A stretch of DNA of 64,000 bases from Ostrinia nubilalis (Eukaryota > Arthropoda > Insecta > Lepidoptera > Crambidae). The stretch lies in NCBI RefSeq assembly GCF_963855985.1, contig NC_087093.1:6765501-6829500 (forward strand). The letters are read 5' to 3'. Below, piece by piece: positions 38,501 through 47,598 of this stretch (position 1 is its first letter; every line of letters starts with the position of its first letter). Under the pieces are notes generated by a model, which saw only the letters and a program-made list of their open reading frames with translations, had not been told where the DNA came from and searched no databases. Both the position numbers and the translations under genes were made by a program.

Positions 38501-41380
38501 TTCCGTTTTTTGCCATTTGGCTACGGAACCCTAAAAAGACTCGTTATAATGCGTTTAATCACGTAACGGCTGGACAAATGCAGATAATTATGATGTTTTC
38601 AAATATTTCTTGAAATTGAAAAGATCTTTCTAACCAATGGAAAAATGAGAAGCTTTCCCGGAAGCATTTTATATTCGGGAATAACGAGCTACCTTTTTTC
38701 CATGAAATGTTTTTTTATGGGAATAGGTATTATTAATAACAAGGGGTCGGTCGAGTACATATTTAAATACATAAAAGCCATAGTAGTCTTTGACCGGTAG
38801 ATAGTGGAATAGATCTTATTTGCTCTAAAATACAGGGTGTTTGGCGCATCGTGTGCCAAAATGATTTGGCGGATAGAATGGGTCATTTCCTATATTTTCA
38901 GCCCCCATAACACGTTCCATGCCAGGCGGCTACTTTTAAATTAATGTTTTTAGTAATTTCACCAAAATACCCAAATCGCATCATTTAATTTCGATTTTAA
39001 AAAAACCTACTAGGCGCAGCCCTAAAGTAAATATTTTGTTTTGACGTGCATTAATGTAGGGTTGCATCAAATCTAAATTTACTGGCAAATATCATCTACT
39101 TTTTTTTTAATTCAGCTTTGAAGTTTTCCGAAAAGTTAAAAATGGACTGAACATTTAAGTTTACATAGGTATAAATTTTTTTTTAAAAGAGATAGCGATC
39201 TTCGGATTTTATCAAAACTTCTCTAGTCTATCCTCATTCAAACAGTATACTAATCTTGTTTAAATAATAACAACAACTTCACAAATTCCTTAAATTAGTG
39301 CATTGACTCTACTCGGACTGATTTGCGAAATTTGTGTTTATAGCCCCTTTTTGTGTGAATAGCACGTTGAACACCTAACAGGTAAAATTATTTATCTTAT
39401 GCAATGTAAAAACCTTTTCCCAATCGTTTTTCAATGTGGATTTCTTGAAATTAAAGACGGAAATAATTATTTTGATCGTTTATTAATTATTACAAATTTT
39501 GTTCAAAATGGCCTCGGCAACGTATACTCACGACATCTTCTTCTAATTTCGACTGTTGTTGTATGCAGCCACATTTCTCTTTTTATTACTACAAAGGCGT
39601 TTTCTACTCGTGGATTGGAAGACATGGCCCTATACAGTGGCCTGCACGTTCCCCAGACCTAACTCCGTTCGATTTTTACGTCTGGGGACAAGCTAAAGAA
39701 CTGGTGTACGTAACGCATTCAAACAATAGAAAAACTACAACGAATAGAAAATGCCTTTGTAGTAATAAAAAGAGAAATGTGGCTGCATACAAAAACAGTC
39801 GAAATTAGAAGAAGATGTCGTGAGTATACGTTGCCGAGGCCATTTTGAACAAAATTTGTAATAATTAATAAACGATCAAAATAATTATTTCCGTCTTTAA
39901 TTTCAAGAAATCCACATTGAAAAACGATTGGGAAAAGGTTTTTACATTGCATAAGATAAATAATTTTTACCTGTTAGGTGTTCAACGTGCTATTCACACA
40001 AAAAGGGGCTATAAACACAAATTTCGCAAATCAGTCCGAGTAGAGTCAATGCACTAATTTAAAGAATTTGTGAAGTTGTTGTTATTATTTAAACAAGATT
40101 AGTATACCGTTTGAATGAGGATAGACTAGAGAAGTTTTGATAAAATCCGAAGATCGCTATCTCTTTTAAAAAAAAATTTATACCTATGTAAACTTAAATG
40201 TTCAGTCCATTTTTAACTTTTCGGAAAACTTCAAAGCTGAATTAAAAAAAAAGTAGATGATATTTGCCAGTAAATTAAGATTTGATGCAACCCTACATTA
40301 ATGCACGTCAAAACAAATTATTTACTTTAGAGCTGCGCCTAGTAGTTTTTTTTTAAATCGAAATTAAATGATGCGATTTGGGTATTTTGGTGAAAGTACT
40401 AAAAACATTAATTTAAAAGTAGCCGCCTGGCATGGAACGTGTTATGGGGGCTGAAAATATAGGAAATGACCCATTCTATCCGCCAAATCATTTTGGCACA
40501 CGATGCGCCAAACACCCTGTATTTCGTTCGTTCGTTCGTTTCAGCCGAAAGACGTCCACTGCTGGACAAAATATTTATTGTGACTTAATATAGAGGTCCA
40601 CAGAAGTACCTTTTTTACTGATTAATGGAAACAGAATCAAAACAGTCTGTGCATGTTTCCCCCAGCGCTCAAGATTCGTGCCGAGGACTATAACTTTGTT
40701 GACTTGACGTCTAGTTAACACGCTGTTCGTTCACAGGCGCCTTTAGTCACGCAGAGTAGCACCAAATTTCAGTTTGGCTGAACGCAATATTCAGTGTTCG
40801 CAAGAGTATGTCACCCAGTTAGCACGTTAACTTAGCTTTTAAATACAACCAAGCGTGGCTAGTTAGGTCATGTGGCTCGGGGTTAAGTCTTCGTAAAGCT
40901 CCGAATTCGGCTCAAATTAAGGTGCCGGCGAAAGCGGTCGCTAAGTGCATCTAGCTAAAGTGTTATGCAACTCATTAGAGAGAGCCAATAATTATACCAA
41001 TAAATACAGGATTGAATTTTGAAATGCCACTTGAAAGTACTCCTAATACTCTAGATAGAAAATACTCAAAGAAAGAAAACTTCATTCAAAGATTTAAATT
41101 CGCTTGCCACACCCGGGATTCGAACCGTGTTTTTTTATTGTTATTTTTGATATTTTTCCCATAATTATTGGTTGATAATGTTGAAATCGTGTTTTATCCC
41201 CTAGAATCCCCATACCACGAAGTCAGCGGTTTACCGGAGGCGTACGAGGGCGGCGGCGGCGACGCGTGCGGCGAGGACAAGCCGGCGCACCTGTCGCTGA
41301 GCTACGACGAGTCGCTGGAGTCGGGCTACTCCACGCCCAACACGCGCTCGCGCCGCGTCATCCGCGAGATCATCGTCTAA
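14361..41380 (+). CDS. ed: echinoid-like adhesion receptor, 11 coding exons (5' end missing)
   Basis: Joined exons: 14361-14547, 17323-17449, 17977-18110, 21838-22034, 28669-29823, 30070-30653, 34279-34482, 36038-36239, 36762-37148, 37455-37787, 41205-41380. All introns are GT-AG, and phases match at every junction, giving 1,227 codons plus TAA. Residues below are counted from the first complete codon. Ig1 is about 12-112 (Cys23, Trp39, Cys90), Ig2 113-214 (Cys137, Trp150, Cys192), Ig3 217-300, Ig4 302-395, Ig5 397-487, Ig6 489-600, Ig7 603-702, FN3-1 703-815, a degenerate FN3-2 816-929, the transmembrane helix 941-965 and the tail 966-1227. Seven Ig domains, FN3, a single pass and a C-terminal EIIV are the hallmarks of Drosophila Echinoid, a homophilic adherens-junction molecule that binds PDZ proteins such as Bazooka and Canoe and acts in EGFR, Notch and Hippo signalling. 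The paralogue friend-of-echinoid is the alternative; EIIV favours echinoid. The signal peptide exon lies upstream and is unresolved. Confidence 0.9.
14548..17322. other. ed intron between exons A and B
   Basis: 2.8 kb, AT-rich; no gene or clear mobile element recognised. Confidence 0.6.
17323..17449 (+). CDS. ed: ed exon B: second half of Ig1
   Basis: Acceptor tgtttcag ends at 17322 and donor gtatgg starts at 17450. It reads ISYKPEEGRYDLMVANVSYE and continues to GRFECRV, the Ig strand F with the second cysteine (D-x-G-x-F-x-C form). NVS is a possible N-glycosylation site. It leaves in phase 0. Confidence 0.9.
17450..17976. other. ed intron between exons B and C
   Basis: 527 bp; polypyrimidine tract before the acceptor; nothing else recognised. 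Confidence 0.7.
17977..18110 (+). CDS. ed: ed exon C: first half of Ig2
   Basis: Acceptor ccttcttgcag ends at 17976 and donor gtgagt starts at 18111. It encodes GHALVVLTLPRAPLLTPGP, then EGRELKLACSSSGGSPDPSI, which is the strand B cysteine of Ig2. It leaves with two bases that complete a lysine with the next exon, giving the IKWYKDG strand C. Third codon positions are strongly G/C. Confidence 0.9.
18258..18418 (-). mobile_element. RTE-type LINE 3' remnant
   Basis: The minus strand translates PPTRWTDDIVKVAGKRW, then TQAATNRST, a stop, and KALGEAYVQQWMSYG plus stop. This is the C-terminal end of RTE-clade LINE ORFs widespread in Lepidoptera. The premature stop shows it is dead. Confidence 0.75.
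18420..20300. other. intronic stretch with one GC-rich patch
   Basis: Mostly AT-rich. A GC-rich patch lies at 19480-19575 and includes cggccagaatggccgg (a short palindrome). It has no splice signals or long open frame; a conserved regulatory block is possible but not shown. Confidence 0.4.
20315..20640. repeat. GGGGGCACGG repeat with 8-bp tandem array
   Basis: It starts with the palindromic tgggggcacggcagtgcccc. The array at 20554-20634 is about ten copies of ACTGACTC. The same opening motif recurs at 20734 and 20840, so these blocks belong to one repeat family. Confidence 0.8.
20731..20942 (+). repeat. two tandem copies of a 106-bp unit
   Basis: Copies at 20731-20836 and 20837-20942, each starting atttgggggcacggtagtgc and ending aaaaagaaatgag. 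They are almost identical, so the duplication is recent. Confidence 0.9.
20943..21262. repeat. inverted repeat with 146-bp arms
   Basis: The left arm 20943-21088 and right arm 21118-21262 are near-perfect complements (atcccatcaaaaacaatact against its complement at the right edge). The loop is about 29 bp. It abuts the tandem 106-bp units, as a compound element. Confidence 0.9.
21838..22034 (+). CDS. ed: ed exon D: second half of Ig2
   Basis: Acceptor tttgttacag ends at 21837 and donor gtgagt starts at 22035. It begins WYKDGS and ends in GATFRCVVWNRAMPEGQQ followed by DLSVN. The F-strand cysteine closes Ig2. It leaves in phase 1. Confidence 0.9.
22035..24025. other. first part of the ed intron between exons D and E
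   Basis: AT-rich; no gene or clear repeat recognised apart from taggtaggtacctatg-type simple sequence near 23895. Confidence 0.5.
24028..24195. mobile_element. 168-bp MITE
   Basis: TIRs cagtcgacatcaaaa and its complement ttttgatgtcgactg, flanked by TA on both sides (24026-24027, 24196-24197). A Tc1/mariner-type MITE. Confidence 0.85.
24802..26515 (-). mobile_element. pogo/Tigger-like TIR element
   Basis: Ends ggggaaagtagtacgag on the left and its complement on the right, flanked by TA (24800-24801, 26516-26517). Further GATGATCCC-like motifs occur at about 24830, 25015-25040, 25520 and 26480. The minus strand near 25445-25225 encodes PESEGDDTEWLY, stop, then WIKCYACGKWGHKACAGVEG. This Cys/His C-terminus resembles the tail of insect pogo-like transposases. 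The DDE core is gone. A CpG-rich, promoter-like patch lies at 26055-26150. Confidence 0.65.
25105..25200 (-). repeat. LINE 3'-tail-like repeat inside the pogo-like element
   Basis: aaatcaaaatcaaaaatatt followed by ttcagtttagaccacaagtg and gcacttatgaaatcgtt is a common lepidopteran tail in antisense. It sits at the C-terminal side of the transposase remnant. Confidence 0.4.
26995..27176 (+). repeat. interspersed repeat, copy 2
   Basis: Opens cccgcggcttcacccgcgtg and ends catttaaatattagtaagat; close match to 5262-5462. Confidence 0.75.
27180..28668. other. last part of the ed intron before exon E
   Basis: AT-rich; no gene or repeat recognised. Confidence 0.5.
28669..29823 (+). CDS. ed: ed exon E: Ig3 to Ig6 in one exon
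   Basis: Acceptor tttttgttacag ends at 28668 and donor gtaagt starts at 29824, giving 1,155 bp open throughout. Four Ig domains follow in tandem. F-strand signatures are DAGTYSC (Ig3), MVGTYICR (Ig4), SEGVYHCQATNELG (Ig5) and EDRGIYSCTYENE (Ig6). The four domains share one exon, whereas Ig1 and Ig2 are each split. Its third-position GC is visibly lower than in exons A-D and J-K. Confidence 0.93.
30070..30653 (+). CDS. ed: ed exon F: Ig7 and most of FN3-1
   Basis: Acceptor ttatttcag ends at 30069 and donor gtgagt starts at 30654. Ig7 runs from HEPIPIKLQHKVAYD to DYGDYYCSVKNMLG. The FN3 begins at APESPSGLVSQKVGPSFVTL and includes the conserved tryptophan in LKWEAG and the tyrosines of KYFVRYRR. 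NVT and NTT are possible glycosylation sites. It leaves in phase 0 at SYTFK. Confidence 0.92.
30654..31960. other. ed intron between exons F and G, first part
   Basis: AT-rich, nothing coding. From about 31955 a tttatttatttatcaagc tail marks the end of an antisense LINE. Confidence 0.5.
31955..33640 (-). mobile_element. R1-clade-like LINE remnant
   Basis: GC is higher than in the flanks and the whole block is unlike intron. On the minus strand, across frameshifts and stops, it reads RELYTGTLKSIILYRTPI and later GNAAHLLRP near 32930-32820, then MTGHGSFEL near 32600. These resemble the R1 region after the RT (RRLYxGVVRSMALYGAPVW) and the LTGHGCF zinc-knuckle region. The clade call is moderate and the ORF is long dead. 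Confidence 0.5.
33645..34278. other. intron before exon G
   Basis: AT-rich; nothing recognised besides the polypyrimidine-poor acceptor at 34278. Confidence 0.5.
34279..34482 (+). CDS. ed: ed exon G: end of FN3-1, start of FN3-2
   Basis: Acceptor ttgtgtag ends at 34278 and donor gtaaga starts at 34483, giving 68 codons, phase 0 to 0. VKAVNTKGQSNYSNEITV is the classic FN3 G-strand region (NxxGxSxxS). It then moves into VDRIPAPEQVTYDPSTKTVAF, a second and diverged FN3-like unit. Confidence 0.9.
34483..35150. other. ed intron between exons G and H, first part
   Basis: AT-rich; no feature recognised. Confidence 0.5.
35155..35640 (+). repeat. interspersed LINE-tail repeat with GACA array
   Basis: It contains two related segments, each with aaggat/gtttttt, ccgctaa and cccgtgggaatt, then gttaaaatccgtcgagtagt, a cagacagacagacagaca array (35482-35500) and tatagatagataa. 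A dispersed-repeat architecture; family not assigned. Confidence 0.5.
35650..35812 (+). repeat. interspersed repeat with ACAC tail
   Basis: ggctgcgcccagggtgttac, then catagtctaatccaggg-like sequence, taccaaattttattaaaatc, gctccagccgtttagacgtg and a cacacacac stretch. Typical tail of lepidopteran short repeats. Confidence 0.45.
36038..36239 (+). CDS. ed: ed exon H: second, degenerate FN3 and membrane-proximal stem
   Basis: The acceptor ends at 36037 (tgttaag) and donor gtaagt starts at 36240. It reads VVDTMPLRLSGSTPMLQE and continues to RIRVKLCLQVNQEFCSEYTE. Both joins are in frame. The domain lacks the canonical FN3 tryptophan, so its family assignment rests on position and on the known Echinoid layout. 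Confidence 0.85.
36240..36761. other. ed intron between exons H and I
   Basis: 522 bp; AT-rich; no feature besides splice signals. Confidence 0.7.
36762..37148 (+). CDS. ed: ed exon I: transmembrane helix and proximal cytoplasmic tail
   Basis: Acceptor tttattttcag ends at 36761 and donor gtaagt starts at 37149. A hydrophobic run of about 25 residues starts at Met 36794 and is followed by the stop-transfer charges CRSKRMEMKK. The tail then has heptad-like DSMKSAMESMKSQ and the motif GPPPYSYP; PPPY lies at 36971-36982 and fits the PPxY consensus for WW domains. It leaves in phase 1. Confidence 0.92.
37149..37454. other. ed intron between exons I and J
   Basis: 306 bp; nothing recognised besides splice signals. 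Confidence 0.75.
37455..37787 (+). CDS. ed: ed exon J: cytoplasmic tail, tyrosine-rich
   Basis: Acceptor tttcccag ends at 37454 and donor gtgagt starts at 37788. It encodes PYMENSYTNSNNGGSVNSQD, an Ala-rich stretch, YEYDPMTHGGYGTVEDYAPY and DPYASVHKPKKRMDQHM. Several tyrosines in acidic context are possible phosphorylation sites; this is inference. GC content is very high, with third positions nearly all G or C. Confidence 0.9.
37906..38537 (+). repeat. lepidopteran interspersed repeat with GGTTCCGTA ends
   Basis: It opens aaccggccaagtgcgagtcg and ccgagggttccgtacc, and closes ataagggttccgttttttgc, ctacggaaccctaaaaa. There is an internal G-run (38136-38148) and a cggacggacggac array near 38455. 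Familiar from many moth genomes; the ends show an inverted ggttccgt/acggaacc. Confidence 0.75.
38833..40519. mobile_element. 1.69-kb giant foldback element with transposase fragment in the loop
   Basis: Ends cagggtgtttggcgc on the left and its complement on the right, flanked by TA. The arms 38833-39605 and 39745-40519 are near-identical complements of about 774 bp; the loop is 139 bp. Across the loop the + strand reads WIGRHGPIQWPARSPDLTPF, then DFYVWGQAKELVYVT, a piece of a mariner-superfamily DDE transposase (SPDLTPxDF signature). It sits in the last ed intron. Confidence 0.85.
40524..40575 (-). repeat. RTE 3'-end scrap with CGTT array
   Basis: cgttcgttcgttcgtttcag then ccgaaagacgtccactgctg, matching the end of the antisense RTE tail at 18258. 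It abuts the foldback element. Confidence 0.55.
41050..41135 (-). repeat. tRNA-like SINE scrap
   Basis: On the minus strand the B-box ggttcgaatccc (complement of 41116-41127) is followed by gggtgtggcaagcg. No complete tRNA can be folded; probably a SINE fragment next to the last exon. Confidence 0.4.
41205..41380 (+). CDS. ed: ed exon K: C-terminus with PDZ-binding EIIV
   Basis: Acceptor tatcccctag ends at 41204 and the stop TAA is at 41378-41380. It reads SPYHEVSGLPEAYEGGGGDA and ends SRRVIREIIV. The last four codons (41366-41377) give EIIV, the PDZ ligand known from Echinoid. This motif is the strongest single evidence for the gene identity. Confidence 0.93.
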
Positions 41381-43530
41381 TGAGCGCTCACGCCTGCGCG
41401 GTACGTGCGCACACTTACACCACAGCCCTTACCCCCGAATTCATGAGTTCATGCTTAGATAGGAAATTGCCGTATAATATTAATTTGTCTGCAATTTTTT
41501 ACTTCTGTACCTCTAGTACGAAAAACTTTCGAGTTCGTTTCGTTGCGTATTCAAAGTGTCATCGAAAAATTTTGTATGAAAAATTAAACAGCGCCCCCTA
41601 GGGCGGCTATAATATAGGGGGCGCTGTTTAATTTTTCATACAAAATTTTTCGATGACACTGAATACGCAACGAAACGAACTCGAAGGTTTTTCCTACTAG
41701 AGGTACTGACTAAAATTTAAAAAAACTTGTCTATTTCCATGTCAAGATTCCTAGTAAGTACGTAGGATAATTTCCAAAATTAAGCTACTGTTAGGCAGTA
41801 ATCTTATACACACAATATATTTGGGTTTGTAATTACTAAAATGCAAATTGTTTTTAAGAGCTACTGTTTTCTTAAATACCCCATGTAAAACGGCAATTTC
41901 ATAGATAAGCACCTAAATAAAGGAACAATTTGACTTTGTTCCTTAATTAAATTAAACTTGAAAAGGAGGAGTAAGATTTTCAGGCTCTAGGTATGCATCG
42001 GAAAATCCTTCGGGAATACTCACGCTCGATTCAAGGTTCTTTTCTTAAACGATACCTTAAGAAAGCGGCTATTGCAATTAACAAATGAATATTGTTATTA
42101 AAAACTTATTGTACAGTGATTAATCCAGCTTAAAACAAAATAATGCCTCCTTAAGGTTCTTTAAGTAAGTGACTTAAACCTTGAACTTCGTTAAGAGGTT
42201 GGGTTTTTATTCCGATGCCAGTGTCACCAATCCGGTTGCAGGCGTGATAACTTATTCTATGCTACGGCCACATTGCAAGGCGAGTGTCCACGATCGGGAC
42301 TGCTCGCCAGAAAAGTGCCATCGACCAATCAGTCAAACTCAAAATAATACAACAGTTCATGCATTAAAGTAATCATGAACGATAAACGACGACGGTAATA
42401 CACCTCGAAGCCATGTGGCGAGGCATAAGGTACACAATGTGTACTACACATACACGAACACTAAGGTTGCCCCATTTAAGTCACTTTTGGAACTCTAACG
42501 AAACAAAAGTGGTTTTCAGCATTAGTTACGACGCACTCACAATCTGTGAAAAAATCGGCAACCTTACGCGAAGCGATCTCCAATTCTAACCCACCACATC
42601 AATAATTTTGTGCACAATATAAATTCGTATTCTGTACAAATTATGTTATTTACCTTAATTTTCTAAGGGAACCATTGTTGACATTGACTTTATTTACAAA
42701 AAATAATTAGTTTTAAGAACTTTTTTACCCATGAAATTGAAATTAGCAAACTCTACACGTAAGTCTACGAAATATGAATTCAAATGTATTGTCGTAGATT
42801 GCTCATTTACAACTACTTAAAATGCAATTACCTAGCTAAGAATACGAAGAAGATACGAGTAGGTATGAAATATTACTACTTAATATTATAGATAGAAATA
42901 AATTAAAAAGAAAATAGAGCAATTAATGAACCTGAAATAGAAAGTGGTATAATTTTAAGTCCGGCTTTGAACAGACTTAAGTTCTCGATACGTTCGTTTT
43001 TAGTGCCTACTAATAATAATTATGGTGCTTTCAATTAATGGGGAAGATATTAAAGTAACATTACAGCTGTCTTAGATCTTTTTGTAACTTTGACAGGTAA
43101 GCCATACCTACCTAAAACATCAAATGTGAACCTTCGTAAATTATTATTTTATTAAACTCTATTACCTACTTTTAAAAGATTTATTGATTATTATAACTAA
43201 CGACGAACGTATCCCATTTTTCAAGTCGAACGGATATTTCCAACTGTGTAGGTATACTTATTATAATTATATTTTAAGAATTTTACATGTAATTAATTAA
43301 ATATGACCGTTGTGCTTAGGCTTGTCCTGAACTTCTGAGTCAGACTAGAAAAGCCTTAAGGTTTACTCTATATTTAGTATGTACAAGTAAAATATGTTAT
43401 AGAGCGCTAAATACGCGCAAGCCGTTTGTACATAGTATGTTATAAGTAGATAATATAAATGGTCGCAACACTTCATTTATTGTAAGTATGTTGTACTTTA
43501 CTGTGTACATAGTATAAATAAACGCAGATA
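41381..43530 (+). other. ed: probable ed 3' UTR (minimum)
   Basis: AT-rich, no coding signal. AATAAA signals are at 42897, 43517 and 43819. A further AATAAA at 46374 is followed by a T/GT-rich stretch (gttgtttttctctt), the best-looking cleavage context, so the UTR may reach about 46390. The true end cannot be fixed from sequence alone. Confidence 0.5.
41508..41706. mobile_element. 199-bp hairpin MITE in the ed 3' UTR
   Basis: Two arms of about 90 bp form a near-perfect inverted repeat (gtacctctag at the left, ctagaggtac at the right), with a loop of about 16 bases around agggcggctataata. Flanking TA fits a Tc1/mariner-type MITE. It starts 127 bp after the stop codon. Confidence 0.85.
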
Positions 43531-46500
43531 AACGTGCGAGCGATTGTCGATTATTATAACTACTGAACTGATTTTTATATAAATTCTTCTACATAATAAG
43601 TACTGAATAGTATCTAAATTAAAATTAATTATTTTAGCAGTTTCATTAATTAAGATGCAATCCCGAATAAGATGCTGAATGTATAACATTAAATGCTAAC
43701 GAGCACGGCAAGTACTTAACCTAAGAAAGATCGAGAGGATCAATTGCTATGCAGGAAAGGAGTCGTAGATTCATAGTTTTTATTTCATAATATTTCTCAG
43801 CACAATTTAAAATAGCTCAATAAACTAAAAATAAATTTTCATTACTGCCAAGCCAATGTTTACATAAATCAAACAATTCGTTTAATGTTGAACGTCCAAG
43901 TAGCTTTTTTTACTAGATACTTAATTATGGATAAATTAGAATTTAAACTTGTTAAGTTTAACTTCTATTTTGGACCTTGTAAATAGTATTATTAAGTTGT
44001 AAATTAAGATTGTCACATAGAGTTTTGACGAAACCCCATTGCAAGTATCGGCACAAAAGAACTAAGTATAATAATTATTATAAATTGTACTTTTTTACAT
44101 TAGTGATTTACAAGTTCAACCTGTCTAGCTAGAACAACGAATTTTCGTATTGTTTAAAAATATTTTGTCTGTAACTTGTGCAGCCTATTCACTAGGTTTT
44201 CAGAATATGATGAAACAAATGAAACTGCGGTTTTAAGCCCTTCGTTTACGTTGATATTGCAACTTTAATACACAATATAGTTTTTGTAATCTAAGGGTGC
44301 TCCTTCACCTTGATCATCCGAGAGTAACAATGAATGCAGGATTCAATTTTAAAGTGCTGTGTCATAGAAATCAAATTGTACTTATCTTGCATTGTTAGAC
44401 TACACTCCCCTCTCGGTGAGGGCTGCACCCTAAAATACAATATGCAATTAATAAAACAGCTATTAGTTTTTGGAATGCTTTAGATAGGTATTTGCTGAGA
44501 TAAACGTTTTTAATTACATCTCTCCGATGACTTTTTCACCGACAAAATGGAAAATTTTACTTTAGGTCACGTATTGGCAATTTGGCTCCACACCGTGAAC
44601 TAACTGAACTTTAAACTGTGCCCTGTTAGTTAACCTGATGATCTCAGAAATACCTTATAACAAACTCTATCGCTCATGCCTCTCCTTACACCAGCAGTTG
44701 TCATTCTTAATAGTTTCTTAGTATTATAAATCATATTTCTCGGTGTGGACTCAAATATTTAATAGCTGAGTTAGCTTAGCCTTGGATTCTTAGTTCTCTG
44801 CAGCGATTTATGCAAAGCTTGACATAGCTCAATTTGTAGTGTGGCCTGTTTTTAACCTTTTACCAGAATCAAACAGTACTCGTATCTTTCGTTTTGAACC
44901 TTATTTATTTTTATCATCTAAATAAAGTTCAAAATAAAGTACCTAGAATATACCATTTTACATTTAAAGGACTAAAAAGGTTAAACTATGGGCCCCACCG
45001 CGAACAAAGCTAACATAGCTTAGCTTAGTCGTAAAGTCCGTGTTAATCTTCCCTTGTTGAATGTCACTAATTAAGTACCACGTTAACTAAGCTGACTTGC
45101 ACTTTAAAGTAACGTTACAGAAGTAGAAGCGTTTGGCTTGAGCTTGGTACTATTTTATTGTGAGATTCCCACCTACACGTGGCCTACTTATACCAATATT
45201 AGTTTACTCAGTTTTCCTTCTCGGTCAAAAAGTTGTCGTAATGTAATATTGAGGTAGAGTGTGTCCAATATGTGTTGAAAGCTATAACTAAGTAATAGCC
45301 CCGTTAACGAAAGGCTTTTTTGAATCGCCGGTGTCAGGAAAAGTGCGCCATTTCAGCGAAAGATCTGATGATAGCCTAGTGAATATGTGAAGCTTTAAAA
45401 TTTGTCAAACGATCTGAAAATATTTGACAAAGGTCAATTTTAGTATCATTTAGCATAAGTAAGTAGGTAAGTGACAATACCTGCGAGCTTTTTACAACCG
45501 TAAGTGTATTTTATTATAGATGATTACTGAGCATTTTATCTTTTATTGTATAGAACTATTATGATTTTTCGCTAATTGTATTAAATTGTTAATTTTATTT
45601 ACTTTTTTGTATGTTTAATTAAATAATCCCATCAAGCAACCAATTGCATATTATGATATTCCTGTAGGTACAATCTGAACACAGTATCATTAAAATAATT
45701 TTGATCTCATGTTTACAGCTAGCTGACTCAATGAATCTCAATGTAGGATCATTATTTATCTTCTCTCTAATGCTTTTTAACGTCACTGACTAAATCGGAG
45801 TAAATTCAATGGAAAACAAAACAACAAAAAAACTTGTGAAAAATGGTTGTTGAATAAAATTATGTAAAACACAGGGAAGCAAATTGTTATAATGTACAAT
45901 AATGAAAAAATATAATGTTATCAATTGATACATAATTATTATTATATCCCGTTTTTACTTCACATCGATATACCTACTTATAAGGAGAACATTTTATTAA
46001 TATCGTAGCAGATAGGAAATAGTAAGATTACTTTGAAACGTTATCTTACTTCGGGAATAAATAGTACCTAATAAGCTTACTGCCGACATTTTCTTATATT
46101 AGGCGTGCTTGGTTCACTGAGAATTATTATTAATAGGTTTTTATATTGCATTTTACAATTGTAATTATCTTGAACAATGTATATGATTTATTTGTCTGTA
46201 AATCCCATCATTTGTTCTAAGGAGATTTAAGCTATTTGAAATCTCTCCATTGCCATATAGCGGTTATAGCATAACGTTAATTTTATTACTTCCAGTAATA
46301 AATTGACTCAATTTATTGAGGTATATTATATACTCAAACTTTGTAAATAATACATCATGTAAGTACTTTATTAAATAAATGTTTTGAACAAAGTTGTTTT
46401 TCTCTTTACAATCACATTATTCTTCAAAGCTGGCCAAATACTCCCTATTTTCCACGTATTGAATTTGAAAAACGCCGGTGAGTAGAAACTCAAGAAAGCG

Positions 46501-46821
46501 TTCCTATACCTACGTGTATTTGTGCTTTGTGTGCGAATTGGAATTCGGATGCTTTAAAAATATGTATGCTTCCCGATTTGGAAGTCTAAACATACTAGGT
46601 ACTTACCTAACCTACTCGCAACCGATCTCGTTCTTTAAATTTTCTAAGATGGAAAATATAGCGTAGCGCTATTGTAAATAGCGAGAGACGAACCTAACTC
46701 AAAAAATCCATTCATTTAAAAATTACATTAGTGTAATATTTTAATTTGAGTTTATGGATAGTTATATTTTTAAACAACAAATAAACAGTTGTTGATCAGA
46801 TCCCTCCTAATCCTTTAGTTA
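43531..46821. other. distal UTR or intergenic stretch
   Basis: AT-rich, no gene recognised. A weak TIR-like pair lies at 44293-44433 (aagggtgctccttcacc and its partial complement), a possible decayed MITE. Confidence 0.4.
46374..46379 (+). terminator. candidate polyadenylation signal AATAAA
   Basis: AATAAA followed about 15 bases later by a T/GT-rich element. A candidate for a long ed 3' UTR or for an unrecognised downstream transcript. Confidence 0.35.
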
Positions 46822-47598
46822 TGTTACAGGAAATGTATGAATTCTAGGAATTGTATACTATTCCTAGGAAATGTATACAATTCCGAAGCTATTTAGGAAA
46901 TGTATAAAATATTGCTTCAGAGATTTTTTGATACGCACATATCCTAGGAAATGTATACTTTTCCTAGGAATTTTATAGAATTCCAATATTGTATTAGGAA
47001 ATGTATAAAACTAAGCGGCATAAGCGCGGTCGCGTGGGCCGATAGGTACTTTTAACTCATATAATTATTATTGTTTAGCCTGACAGTTGTTTTCGCACTA
47101 TTATGCTTTGCCCGAAAAAAATATTTGCCTAAAATTTATTGGCATACCTTTCTTTCGGCATCACGCATCTCTTTTATTAAACTATTATATTATTGGCATG
47201 AAGGTTTTAGTACTCCTGTAGCTGGATAACAAAGTCTCGGTTAGGTTAGGTTAGACTTGCGACCTTACTACACAGCTCCCGCGGCGCGGGACCGCCATTT
47301 AAGTTCCGGAGAAAAAAAAGTGGCGTAATAAAAATTATTTTGTGTAAAATTTTAGGCTTAAAATTGTGTGCCATAGACAACTAGGCGTACAAAAAATTGG
47401 GCGATTACATTTCCGATTGCTGTTTAGGAAATGTGTAAATTTCCTAGGAAATGTGTCTAATATAATTTACATCACACATTTCCGGGTGATTTTAGGACTT
47501 ATACACAATGAGGAAGATGTAAATCAAAATTTATTCCCCTTTTTCAGCCCTAACAAAAACTTTAAGCTAAAATAAGACTAACTGTGAAAAAATTTTGT

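Noticed and set aside
39399..39952. Two nearly identical proteins on opposite strands
   Set aside because: Not genes; they are the same arm of the foldback element read on each side.
37788..41204. Additional coding exon in the last ed intron
   Set aside because: Exons J and K join in phase without it, and all long frames in the intron belong to repeats.
42467..42575. Possible MITE with aaggttgcc / ggcaacctt ends
   Set aside because: Only nine bases match; too short to support.
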